Below, piece by piece: positions 1 through 7,204 of a stretch of DNA of 64,000 bases. Source of the stretch: Nitrospira sp. (GTDB taxonomy: Bacteria > Nitrospirota > Nitrospiria > Nitrospirales > Nitrospiraceae); the NCBI GenBank assembly GCA_022842445.1, contig JALHPO010000002.1:496001-560000 (forward strand), written 5' to 3'. Position 1 is the first letter of the stretch; the number at the start of each line of letters is the position of its first letter. Position numbers and translations under genes: made by a program. The notes beneath the pieces are model-generated. The model saw nothing but the letters and a program-made list of their open reading frames with translations, searched no databases and was not told the DNA's origin.

Positions 1-423
1 CAGGGACTCCGGCTGCAGCGTCGCTTCGCCGGGTTTGAACAACACATGATCGGAAATCGTCAGGACAATCTCCCCGACCCGCTGGTCGATGACGGGATCG
101 ACGGATATCTGGACGGCTTGGCCCACAGACTGCATCGCGACCTGCAGGCGCCGGATGACTTGATCGCGGCTCACCTGTAACGCCGGAAGAATGGTCGTCG
201 GCTTGCTCTCGCCGATTGGAAACGGTTTGTCACTCACCGGCGGGGCATACATGGGGTTGAGAGCCGCCTTGATCGATTCACTGACCGTCCTGAATTTCCC
301 TTCGTTGACGGCCGAGACGGAGTACATGACGACAAAGAATGCAAAGAGCAGTGTGATGAAGTCCGCATAGGACACGAGCCAGCGCTCGTGATTTTCATGC
401 TCTTCATGTTTCTTCTTGGCCAT
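1..423 (-). CDS. motB: Flagellar motor stator protein MotB (N-terminal part, runs off window)
   Basis: MotB is the stator subunit that anchors the proton- or ion-driven motor to peptidoglycan and carries the ion-binding aspartate. 141 residues are visible from the ATG at 421-423. The lysine/histidine-rich N-terminus is followed by one membrane segment beginning WLVSYADFITLLFAFF, where the D of SYAD is the conserved ion-binding aspartate. Next come the plug/linker and the start of the OmpA-like domain (DHVLFKPGEATLQPESL). The rest of the peptidoglycan-binding domain lies outside the window. The gene follows motA after about 90 bp that contain a REP-like inverted repeat. Family assignment is secure; completeness of the gene cannot be judged. 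Confidence 0.95.
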   Translation of the reverse strand, partial: MAKKKHEEHENHERWLVSYADFITLLFAFFVVMYSVSAVNEGKFRTVSESIKAALNPMYAPPVSDKPFPIGESKPTTILPALQVSRDQVIRRLQVAMQSVGQAVQISVDPVIDQRVGEIVLTISDHVLFKPGEATLQPESL

Positions 424-439
424 AACTTAGAATGAAGAA

Positions 440-502
440 GGGGTCAGGAACAATTTGCGCGTAGCGCCCCGCGGGTCGTTCCGACAAATAGTTCCTGACC
501 CC
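440..502. repeat. REP-like inverted repeat between motA and motB
   Basis: Two 18-nt arms, GGGGTCAGGAACAATTTG at 440-457 and CAAATAGTTCCTGACCCC at 485-502, are near-perfect reverse complements around a 27-nt GC-rich centre. The GGTCAGGAA core resembles REP sequences mobilised by IS200-like REP-associated transposases; that link is inference and no such transposase is in the window. The transcript would form a stable hairpin between motA and motB and could lower motB expression or protect the 3' end of motA mRNA. Confidence 0.7.
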
Positions 503-515
503 CTCACGCTTCGCT

Positions 516-1286
516 TCACTTCTTCTTCTCGTGCGTTCGCTCGCTGTGCGGGAGGAATCCTTCGAGCTTTTCCTGCAAGAGCCTGGGGTTTTCCCCTTGC
601 GCAAGCCCGACCAACCCCATGATCGTCATGGTTCGCGCGCTGGCCTCTTCTTTAAGCTTCAGCTTGATCTTGTTCGCAAGCGGCAAAAAGAACAGGTTGG
701 CCATGCCGACCCCGTAGATTGTGGCGACAAACGCCACGGCGATACCGCCGCCGAGCTTCGACGGGTCAGCCAGGTTTTCCATCACATGGATCAGTCCAAG
801 CACCGCGCCCAAGATGCCGATGGTGGGCGCGTACCCTCCGGCAGCCTCCCAGACTTTGGCTGCCAGAATCCCTGCTTCTTCATGATGTTCGACTTCGATT
901 TCCAGAATCTCGTGCACTGCTTTGGGATCGGTGCCATCGATGATCAACTGGACACCCTTTTGTATGAACGGATCTTTAATGCCCTTCAGTTTTCCTTCAA
1001 GCGCCAGCAGCCCTTGTTTCCGTGAGACGTTGGCAAGATCAAGAATGAGCGCGATCGTCCCCTTATTGTCGATGCGAGAGCCGGCGAATGCCATCGACAG
1101 CGAGCTGAACGCCTTGAGGACCACCGACAGCGGATTCTGTACGCAACAAGCGCCGAATGTTCCACCCATGACGATGATGAAAGCCGTGAGCTGAAGGATC
1201 GATCCAACATGACCCCCTTCAAGCGCTTGCCCCCCAAGAATCGCTCCAATCGCCAGGACGATTCCGAGAATTGTTGCAATGTCCAT
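516..1286 (-). CDS. motA: Flagellar motor stator protein MotA
   Basis: MotA forms the membrane ring of the stator and couples ion flow through MotA/MotB to rotation. The protein is 256 residues, the usual length for the shorter MotA/PomA class. It has an N-terminal hydrophobic pair (ATILGIVLAIGAILGG and a segment near residue 35), a large cytoplasmic loop with the conserved GILAAKVWEAAGGYAPTIG stretch, and two C-terminal membrane helices (TIGILGAVLGLIHVM; VAFVATIYGVGMANLFFLPLA). The C-terminus is charged. It lies upstream of motB in transcription order and follows cheZ after about 150 bp of repeat-bearing spacer, so the two units may not be tightly coupled. Assignment is very secure. Confidence 0.96.
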   Translation of the reverse strand: MDIATILGIVLAIGAILGGQALEGGHVGSILQLTAFIIVMGGTFGACCVQNPLSVVLKAFSSLSMAFAGSRIDNKGTIALILDLANVSRKQGLLALEGKLKGIKDPFIQKGVQLIIDGTDPKAVHEILEIEVEHHEEAGILAAKVWEAAGGYAPTIGILGAVLGLIHVMENLADPSKLGGGIAVAFVATIYGVGMANLFFLPLANKIKLKLKEEASARTMTIMGLVGLAQGENPRLLQEKLEGFLPHSERTHEKKK

Positions 1287-1361
1287 TCGCCATCAACCTC
1301 ATACCTGCGGCAAGATCGTGCCCTGCGGGTTTCTGGTTGGACGTTTCAACTCCAAACGGCC

Positions 1362-1434
1362 GGATTTGAAACCCGAAACCAGCTGCTCCCCTCCCCGCCT
1401 CGAACCTGAAACCTGGAACTTGAAACCCGAAACC
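1362..1434. repeat. Heptanucleotide-period repeat in motA-cheZ spacer
   Basis: Two stretches show a 7-nt period with small variations: 1362-1380 (GGATTTG then AAACCCG then AAACC) and 1402-1434 (units GAACCTG, AAACCTG, GAACTTG, AAACCCG). The 12-nt string AAACCCGAAACC occurs in both. The region is non-coding and separates cheZ from motA. Confidence 0.75.
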
Positions 1435-1442
1435 ATGCAGCC

Positions 1443-2030
1443 CTATTTGAAACCGTACTGGGCCAGAATATCGTCAGCCACATTCTGTTTCATGGATGTC
1501 GTTTTTGATTCTTCGAGCTGCTTGAGCATTTCCCCCGTTTTCCCCGTTGCGGCAATGCCGTCAGCATCGTGCGGGATACCGAACACAACAACCAGTTCGA
1601 CCAGCTTGTCCCGTACGTCATCGAGAATCGCCACGAGCTTTTTGACCCGCTGCGCGACCAAGTCTTGAAAGGATAAGGCGGTCATAATTTCCGTCAAACA
1701 CTTGTCATCCTGCGCCAGCTCGGTGGCGATACTCTGAACACGCATCGAGAGCGTCGTACAATCCACAGCCTTCAACGTCTCTGCGACGGCAGCCAACTCC
1801 TTGACGACACGACCTCGATTGTCTTGAATGGTTTCCGTCAGCCGCATCACCTCAAGCGTGCCCTCTTCCGTCATCTTGTTGAGATCAACCAAATGCGATG
1901 AGGCCATCGGCAAACCTGCGCTGCCGGACACGATCGGAGCGCTGATCTCGCTGATGGTCCGCATGGCCTTTTCGACGAAGCGCGCCAATACCCCGAGCTC
2001 TTCGTATAGTTGATGACCGTTCTGTTGCAC
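1443..2030 (-). CDS. cheZ: CheY-P phosphatase CheZ
   Basis: CheZ dephosphorylates CheY-P and so ends the motor-switch signal. The CheZ signature is visible: the helix FQDLVAQRVKKLV carries the catalytic Asp and Gln in D-x-x-x-Q spacing, equivalent to D143/Q147 of E. coli CheZ. The last residues (VADDILAQYGF) match the C-terminal CheY-binding peptide of the family. The rest is predicted helical. I chose the GTG at 2028-2030 because AGGGAG lies 7 nt upstream; an in-frame GTG at 2072 would add 14 residues without a clear ribosome site. The protein is then 195 residues, near the family norm of about 210. It sits directly downstream of cheY, probably in the same transcript. Confidence 0.88.
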   Translation of the reverse strand: MQQNGHQLYEELGVLARFVEKAMRTISEISAPIVSGSAGLPMASSHLVDLNKMTEEGTLEVMRLTETIQDNRGRVVKELAAVAETLKAVDCTTLSMRVQSIATELAQDDKCLTEIMTALSFQDLVAQRVKKLVAILDDVRDKLVELVVVFGIPHDADGIAATGKTGEMLKQLEESKTTSMKQNVADDILAQYGFK

Positions 2031-2085
2031 GGGTTCTCCCTTTGCACTCCAACTCGACGCCCGCTCTCTCACGGGTCCGGCGTGC

Positions 2086-2466
2086 CTATTTGAAAATCTT
2101 CCCCAATTTTTCCTGCATCGTCTCCGCTGTAAACGGCTTGACGATATAATTGCTGACCCCGGCCTGAATCGCCTCGACCAGATTTGCCTGTTGCGCTTCA
2201 GCCGTGACCATGAGGACTGGAATCGTTTTGAGTCTGTCGTCGGCTCGAATCGCGCGAAGCATGTCGATGCCCGTCATCACCGGCATATTCCAGTCGGAGA
2301 CGACAAACCCAAACGTGTCCGCACGCAGTTTCTGCAGCCCTTCCTGCCCGTTTTCGGCTTCCTCCACATTGGCAAACCCCAACTGTTTCAGAATGTTTTT
2401 CACGATTCTCCGCATCGTGGCCATATCGTCCACGACAAGGATTTTCATGTTTGGATCAGCCGGCAT
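2086..2466 (-). CDS. cheY: Chemotaxis response regulator CheY
   Basis: This is a single-domain receiver that, when phosphorylated, binds FliM/FliN and changes motor direction. All receiver landmarks are present: the acidic pair in LVVDD, the phospho-acceptor Asp in [12 protein letters not shown], Thr in MVTAEA, and the C-terminal Lys in YIVKPF. There is no output domain. The ATG at 2464-2466 is preferred because GGAGGGAG lies just upstream; this gives 126 residues. The next ATG upstream overlaps the ribosome site. cheZ follows after about 55 bp. A sigma-28-like promoter lies about 95 bp upstream. No CheA, CheW or full receptor gene is in this window, so the kinase must be encoded elsewhere. 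Confidence 0.95.
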   Translation of the reverse strand: MPADPNMKILVVDDMATMRRIVKNILKQLGFANVEEAENGQEGLQKLRADTFGFVVSDWNMPVMTGIDMLRAIRADDRLKTIPVLMVTAEAQQANLVEAIQAGVSNYIVKPFTAETMQEKLGKIFK

Positions 2467-2567
2467 AACATCTCCCTCCATCTGCGGCACAATACGTCAC
2501 AATCAGCGCAGGCTTCCCTCAATTCCATCAGAACTGAGCCCCCTATTCGAGTGCCCATCGCCCATCA

Positions 2568-2594
2568 CTATCGGCACATTCTTGGGAAAACCTA
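2568..2594 (-). promoter_or_regulatory. Candidate sigma-28 promoter for cheY-cheZ
   Basis: On the minus strand, TAGGTTTT is followed by an 11-nt spacer and GCCGATAG. The -10 matches the FliA consensus at 7 of 8 positions and the -35 at 5 of 8. Transcription would start near 2560, about 95 nt before the cheY ATG. The -35 differs from the TCAAGT type found at other flagellar genes here, so this site is less certain. Confidence 0.55.
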
Positions 2595-2756
2595 AGGCAT
2601 CCGGCGCAGCTGTCAGGCGGCCGGGCATGGCTCACAGATAGGACATGAACGATGCGGTGGAGGCTGAATACGTCGGGAACGGCAGGCGCTCGCGCGTTGC
2701 ATCTGATAACTCAACGCAACACACTCCTCGCTGAAGACTCGGCACGGACTGCGCGA

Positions 2757-2999
2757 TCAGCGATCCGGTTTTACTAGCGAAGACCGACTGCGCATCCATT
2801 CGTGAATATCCCGGCGGAGAAAGCGCCAATGTTTTCCGATTTTCGAGGCCGGCAATTCGCCGATTCGTGCGAGCTTGTATACCGTGGATTTCGGTACCCG
2901 CAGAAACCGGGCCACATCCATGATCGTCAAGATGTCGCCGTCTCCCGTGAAGGCAGAATCCCGATCGAGCGCTGTTGTTTTGGAAGCGGCATCATTCAT
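2757..2999 (-). CDS. Small excisionase/MerR-like helix-turn-helix DNA-binding protein
   Basis: An 80-residue protein with one HTH_17-type winged helix domain (residues about 23-70). It reads MDVARFLRVPKSTVYKLARIG, then LPASKIGKHWRFLRRDIHEWM, the standard helix-turn-helix plus wing of the excisionase-like family. Such proteins act as small transcription factors or recombination directionality factors; nothing here identifies the target. The ATG at 2999 lacks a Shine-Dalgarno sequence and lies about 3 nt from the predicted start point of a strong sigma-28-like promoter, so the message may be leaderless. It lies between the Cache/MCP gene and cheY. There is no integrase nearby, which argues against a phage role. 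Confidence 0.8.
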   Translation of the reverse strand: MNDAASKTTALDRDSAFTGDGDILTIMDVARFLRVPKSTVYKLARIGELPASKIGKHWRFLRRDIHEWMRSRSSLVKPDR

Positions 3000-3009
3000 G
3001 GCAACTGCA

Positions 3010-3036
3010 TTATCGGCATCACCGCGGACATTCTTA
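3010..3036 (-). promoter_or_regulatory. Candidate sigma-28 promoter for the HTH gene
   Basis: The minus strand carries TAAG, a 15-nt spacer and GCCGATAA. The -10 is a perfect match to the classical FliA consensus and the -35 matches three of four core bases. The start point would fall near 3002, almost on the ATG at 2999. Confidence 0.5.
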
Positions 3037-3170
3037 AGTGCCGCGAAGCGATTCTCGTACTTATCACATGAAGATTAGGAGCCGCGGGCTCGGAATCAGC
3101 CGGACGGTCGCCCCTGCTCTTCAATCCCGTCATACAACGGACGCTCGCCGCATCATTGCGGCTCGAGTCG

Positions 3171-4181
3171 TTATCGCAACTTTTGAACAATCACCGCATA
3201 CCATCCAAGGCCATCATATTCCTGATAACCGATCGTCTTTGCGTAGGCGATGACCTCGTGATTGCCGTTGAGGTAATGACCTCGTTGCCGGCCTTGATGA
3301 TCGAGCGCAAAGGGCAGGAGTACTCCCTGATTGTCGGAAGCGGCGATCACGCGCAGCCGGCTGTCCAGCAGCATGACTCTGGTACGCTTCCATGTGTCTT
3401 CGGAAATGGGCACCTCCCTGTGAACAATGGTATTCGATTGCTTCTCCCAATCGAACACCACTCCCAACACCCCGATGATGTTTCCATTTATTCGTCCATC
3501 CTTTCGAACGGCGGAGGCGTACACGGTGACGAGTTTATTATCATGAAGCGGATCGCGAAATACTTCGTCAACGACGTATTGATCACCGCTTATGGTTGCC
3601 ATAGCCTTTTGAAACCATGGCACTTTGGTCACATCGGCGCCGGCTAGCTTGGGGAATTGCTCCGGTTGCGAGCATGCCAGAATTTTCCCATCGCTTCCTG
3701 CCAGTACAAGATTCACATACACAGAATAATATCGATTGATCAGACTGAGCCGTTCGGCAGCACGGTGGATTGCGGCCCCTTCGAAGGACTCCAGGCCCTT
3801 GACGAAGGCTTCATCCGTCGCCCACCAGCGAACATCGGCGGTACGTTCGTACAAATTGCGCACGATCAGTTGCACGAGGGTGTGCCCCAGGTCTGAAAGG
3901 CGATCGCATTCTTTTTCAGTAACCCGCATCTCCAATTCGCTCGTCGCCTCCCGGATGGTGCCCAGGTGCTTTAAGGCTTCGGCGGATTGCCCGGCCAGTT
4001 TTTTTACTTCGGCGGCAACCACGGCAAACCCTCTGCCGCTGTCACCGGCTCTCGCCGCTTCGATGGTCGCATTTAAGGAAAGGATGGTGATTTCACTGTT
4101 TATTCTTGCATTGGCATGCCGATGGTCATCAATCTGCTTTTCAATGCCGTAGATGATCTGTTTGATATTATGGTTGGCCAT
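3171..4181 (-). CDS. Soluble protein with N-terminal MCP signalling-tip segment and C-terminal Cache-type sensor
   Basis: A 336-residue cytoplasmic protein with no membrane segment or signal peptide. Residues about 25-70 match the methyl-accepting chemotaxis protein tip ([20 protein letters not shown], then [15 protein letters not shown]). Residues about 110-335 look like a PDC/Cache sensor: a long helix, then a repeated beta-rich pattern with [16 protein letters not shown] and [13 protein letters not shown]. The order is reversed relative to normal receptors, which place the sensor first and the tip last, and only about half of the hairpin is present. It may dock to chemoreceptor arrays or CheW/CheA and report a cytoplasmic ligand; this is inference. 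It follows a PilZ gene after 33 bp and precedes the HTH gene. Confidence 0.72.
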   Translation of the reverse strand: MANHNIKQIIYGIEKQIDDHRHANARINSEITILSLNATIEAARAGDSGRGFAVVAAEVKKLAGQSAEALKHLGTIREATSELEMRVTEKECDRLSDLGHTLVQLIVRNLYERTADVRWWATDEAFVKGLESFEGAAIHRAAERLSLINRYYSVYVNLVLAGSDGKILACSQPEQFPKLAGADVTKVPWFQKAMATISGDQYVVDEVFRDPLHDNKLVTVYASAVRKDGRINGNIIGVLGVVFDWEKQSNTIVHREVPISEDTWKRTRVMLLDSRLRVIAASDNQGVLLPFALDHQGRQRGHYLNGNHEVIAYAKTIGYQEYDGLGWYAVIVQKLR

Positions 4182-4214
4182 TCATTCGTTCCTAGCTACT
4201 TCCACGGGCATGAA

Positions 4215-4832
4215 TCACGCCGGCGTGAGCCCCTGGCCCCGTCTGGCACGCAGCCGTTCGGCTTGCGTACGAAGGATGTGCCGGATAAGGTGTTCTTGAT
4301 CGTCTGCGTTGAGATCCACAAATTCCGTAGCCAGCGCAAATCCATGGCCTTGAGGATCGGGAGACGATCGGATGATCTTGATAACCGTCTGAACCGGCGT
4401 AAAGGGCGGCAGAATTAGTTTTAGCGCCAATCGGTCGCCGGCATGGAACTGCCGGGGCGACGTAAAGCTCACCCCGCCGCCGCTGATATTGACAGCCGTC
4501 ACACGCGCAATATCCATACAGCCCGGATGCGCCTTGGCTAACGTCTTCAACAGGACCTCGAGCAACCAGTCCACCTTCATCATCCATGGCACCAGCGAAG
4601 AATCGACCAGCGCCTCCCCGGAATGCGCCAAAAGTTCCGCGGTAGGCTTTCCCACCGCAGCGGCAATGACCTCGTCGGTTACCGGCGCACTGACGGACGC
4701 TGGCATCTCGGCCGATTCATCCAGCAACCGATATTCGAGTAACAGATTGTCATCGATGCGAAGCCATTCCCGGCGATCCTCCGAAGCCGTATCACCCGCT
4801 GTAGGCTGATTGGTCATGGCTGAAAGAGACAT
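4215..4832 (-). CDS. PilZ-domain c-di-GMP receptor
   Basis: A 205-residue protein with a PilZ domain in its C-terminal half and a PilZ-like motif near the N-terminus. The RxxxR element appears as RREWLR (residues about 20-25). The (D/N)xSxxG element appears as NISGGGVSF in the middle. These motifs bind c-di-GMP in known PilZ proteins. The unusually long spacing suggests an inserted helical segment between them (residues about 35-120). The ATG at 4832 has AAAGGA 6 nt upstream. The gene starts 18 bp after the stop of a diguanylate cyclase gene, so cyclase and receptor are probably co-expressed and may act on motility. The partner is unknown. Confidence 0.8.
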   Translation of the reverse strand: MSLSAMTNQPTAGDTASEDRREWLRIDDNLLLEYRLLDESAEMPASVSAPVTDEVIAAAVGKPTAELLAHSGEALVDSSLVPWMMKVDWLLEVLLKTLAKAHPGCMDIARVTAVNISGGGVSFTSPRQFHAGDRLALKLILPPFTPVQTVIKIIRSSPDPQGHGFALATEFVDLNADDQEHLIRHILRTQAERLRARRGQGLTPA

Positions 4833-4850
4833 ACGAAATCCTTTCAGAAG

Positions 4851-6371
4851 CTATGCCACGGCGCGCACGACGGCAGCATGCGGACGCCCGAGACGATGAT
4901 CGGCATAAACGGCCACCCGATTACGCCCTTGAGACTTGGCTTCATACAATGCGGAATCAGCTGCCGCAATCCACCGGCCGATGCTGTCGATCGATGAATC
5001 GTGAAGCGATGCCACGCCGAAACTGGCGGTAATCCGCACCGACCCGTCATCGAGATCGAATGCGCGGCGCTCGATCTCGGCGCGAATCCGTTCAGCGAGC
5101 GCTTGCGCTTGGCCAAGATCAGTATGAGGCAGGACGACGGCGAACTCCTCCCCTCCATACCGGCCAACGCTATCGACCTCGCGAACTCGCTCCTGGACCA
5201 GCGCTGCTACGCGTTCGAGTACTCCGTCTCCGGCTACATGCCCAAGGCGGTCGTTGATGCTCTTAAAATAGTCGAGATCCAACAGCAGCAAACAGGCGGA
5301 GGACCCATAGCGAAGTCCGGCGTTGAGTTCCCGCTGAAGCGGTCCATTGAGTGCGCGCCGGTTGAGCACCCCGGTCAGGGGATCCCGCAAGGCCAACTCC
5401 TGTATCTGGCCATGCACGTCGGCATTGCCCAAGGCCACTGCAAGCGCAGCGGCAATCGTCGCCAGCAACTGCTGTTCTTGTCCGGTGTACGGGCGCTCAC
5501 GTGTCCGCTGGACATGCAAAATCCCGACTCCGTGCGAACCGATAGCCAGCGTGACCTCATGGACACTGACCGCGTGGCCATCCTGGCTTTGGTCAGAACC
5601 CCCAGCTGCCGGCACAAGCGCCAGACTCGAGCTACGCAGAGGACGAATCGTCCCGTGCCACGATGTTGCCTTGCCGGTCATCCGACCGAGCCGGTTCAAC
5701 AGTCGTGAACGTAACGCGTCCGCCCCTTCAACGTCTTGCGCCTGCGACCATGTCCAGGCCTGATCGGGATTGGCTCGAACCAGTCCAACCAGATCGGCGG
5801 CAATCAAGGACGGCAGTCCCGCAAACAAGGCCTTCACGATAGTCTCGGCCTCCAGCGTCCCCGAAAAGGCTTGCGTCAGCTGATGGAGATACGACAAGTG
5901 GCGGTTGCATTGCGCAAGTTCATCACGGTCTTGTGCCAGCGCCTGATTGGTCCGTGCCAGCTCATCGGACAGATCCCGCATAAAGAGGAACGTCCGTCGA
6001 TTAGCGAGGCCGCTGTGGACCGCTTCCAGGAGTCTTGATGCCGGACAGGGCCATGCAAGGTAATCGTGGGCCCCCTTCCGCAGAAGTCGCGCCGTGTGGT
6101 CTGCGCCGATATCCGGCCCGATCAGGATGACGCAGAGATCTCGCCGATGTTTGAAGACACGGTCGAGCACCTTCACGGTGTCCGCAAAGCGCGCTCCGAC
6201 CTGAAACAGCAACACAGGGACATCCGCAGGCAACCGTGTCTCGACTGAATAGGCTCGCCGGTTGAAGACATCCACCTTCATACCGGGAAGCTTTGTCCAG
6301 ACCTTCGCCCGACAGACTCTAGAATCAGCCACCAGCACAATGTGCATGCCGTCAGTCACCGCTATACCCAT
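4851..6371 (-). CDS. Diguanylate cyclase with degenerate receiver, GAF and GGDEF domains
   Basis: This enzyme makes c-di-GMP from two GTP. Residues about 9-125 have a receiver-like fold pattern but lack the usual acidic pocket and phospho-Asp, so it is probably a pseudo-receiver. A coiled-coil stretch (residues about 125-155) is followed by a GAF-like region (about 160-325) and a GGDEF domain (about 335-490). The active site is GGEEF. An RxxD inhibitory site (REVD) sits exactly five residues before GGEEF, so product inhibition is likely. DPLTGVLNRR and FGVASL are other family landmarks. The start may instead be the ATG at 6347. It lies downstream of fliT and directly upstream of a PilZ gene. 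Confidence 0.9.
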   Translation of the reverse strand: MGIAVTDGMHIVLVADSRVCRAKVWTKLPGMKVDVFNRRAYSVETRLPADVPVLLFQVGARFADTVKVLDRVFKHRRDLCVILIGPDIGADHTARLLRKGAHDYLAWPCPASRLLEAVHSGLANRRTFLFMRDLSDELARTNQALAQDRDELAQCNRHLSYLHQLTQAFSGTLEAETIVKALFAGLPSLIAADLVGLVRANPDQAWTWSQAQDVEGADALRSRLLNRLGRMTGKATSWHGTIRPLRSSSLALVPAAGGSDQSQDGHAVSVHEVTLAIGSHGVGILHVQRTRERPYTGQEQQLLATIAAALAVALGNADVHGQIQELALRDPLTGVLNRRALNGPLQRELNAGLRYGSSACLLLLDLDYFKSINDRLGHVAGDGVLERVAALVQERVREVDSVGRYGGEEFAVVLPHTDLGQAQALAERIRAEIERRAFDLDDGSVRITASFGVASLHDSSIDSIGRWIAAADSALYEAKSQGRNRVAVYADHRLGRPHAAVVRAVA

Positions 6372-6466
6372 CAGAATTGTCGCCGCCTTGGCTGGTTGAG
6401 GTTCAGTTCTGCGAAGCGTGTCATTCGCCGCTTGCCCGGCATCTCTAGTGAAGCGGACTTCACGAT

Positions 6467-6790
6467 CTACGCCTTTCTATCGATCGTCCCCATAGCTCCT
6501 GCTCCATGCCGCAACCTGCTGAGCCGCAGGCGAACGGCCTGTGATTTACGCAACAATTCCGCCACTGCCGCTTTCGCCACCAACGCCCGCTCCTGAACCT
6601 GTCGATCGCTCGCCAACATCCGCTCGGCGTCCTGCCGGAGAATCGATGCGCCTTGCATCGCAATGTCCCTCAGACGGTAGCATTCATCGACGAGGTCCCA
6701 CCGGCCTTGCTCCGCCGCATCCCTCGCGGACACAGTCAACCGTTCCAGTTCGTCCCTTCGGATCTCCCCGCCGGCTATCACGCCAATCAC
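6467..6790 (-). CDS. fliT: FliT-like flagellar chaperone
   Basis: A 107-residue, almost wholly helical protein. Its start overlaps the fliS stop as ATGA, the usual position of fliT after fliD-fliS. FliT proteins bind the filament-cap protein FliD and keep it export-ready. Sequence identity across the family is very low, and I see only the size, the helical character, the charged surface and the position. The name therefore rests mostly on synteny. A generic helical flagellar protein is the alternative. Confidence 0.6.
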   Translation of the reverse strand: MIGVIAGGEIRRDELERLTVSARDAAEQGRWDLVDECYRLRDIAMQGASILRQDAERMLASDRQVQERALVAKAAVAELLRKSQAVRLRLSRLRHGAGAMGTIDRKA

Positions 6791-7182
6791 CGGGCAACCC
6801 CCACCGCTGGTTGCTGCCGAATAACCACCTCCTGCCAGCCTTCCCGAAGAGTCTTGAGACAGCGGAGCGGACCGTCAAGATGGCCTGCGCTATTCCGTGC
6901 GTTCGCCGCAATCAGCTCGCTCAGGATATACTCGTACAGCCGTCGGAGCGAAACCGCGATCTCTCCGCCGCGCTCGAAGTCGAGCACGCTATTCAGCTCT
7001 CCCACGATGGAAATAGCCCGGCCCAGAAACCGGCCTTTGTCGTTGATATTGTTCGACTCGATCCCCACACGAGCCAGTTCGATCGATTGAATGGCTGCAT
7101 CGTACAGCAACACGACGATCTGGACGCTGGAAGCAGTCATGATTTGGGTCTGTTGATATTGCCGTGCGTACTGGGTGACCAT
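6787..7182 (-). CDS. fliS: Flagellin export chaperone FliS
   Basis: FliS binds the C-terminus of flagellin in the cytoplasm, prevents premature polymerisation and delivers it to FlhA. The 131-residue protein has the N-terminal YQQTQIMTASSVQIVVLLYDAAIQSIELA pattern: the Tyr/Gln-rich start followed by the LLYDAAI helix conserved in FliS. Length is typical. In other bacteria FliS also links to FliW/CsrA by competing for flagellin, and both genes exist in this window. It lies 22 bp downstream of fliD and overlaps fliT by 4 nt, so fliD-fliS-fliT are translationally coupled. Confidence 0.93.
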   Translation of the reverse strand: MVTQYARQYQQTQIMTASSVQIVVLLYDAAIQSIELARVGIESNNINDKGRFLGRAISIVGELNSVLDFERGGEIAVSLRRLYEYILSELIAANARNSAGHLDGPLRCLKTLREGWQEVVIRQQPAVGVAR

Positions 7183-7204
7183 AGATTCCTTCCGTAGGCG
7201 CTGC

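Noticed and set aside
2757-2999. Excisionase of an integrated element
   Set aside because: The fold is excisionase-like but there is no integrase, attachment site or phage gene nearby, and neighbours are flagellar; a regulator is more likely.
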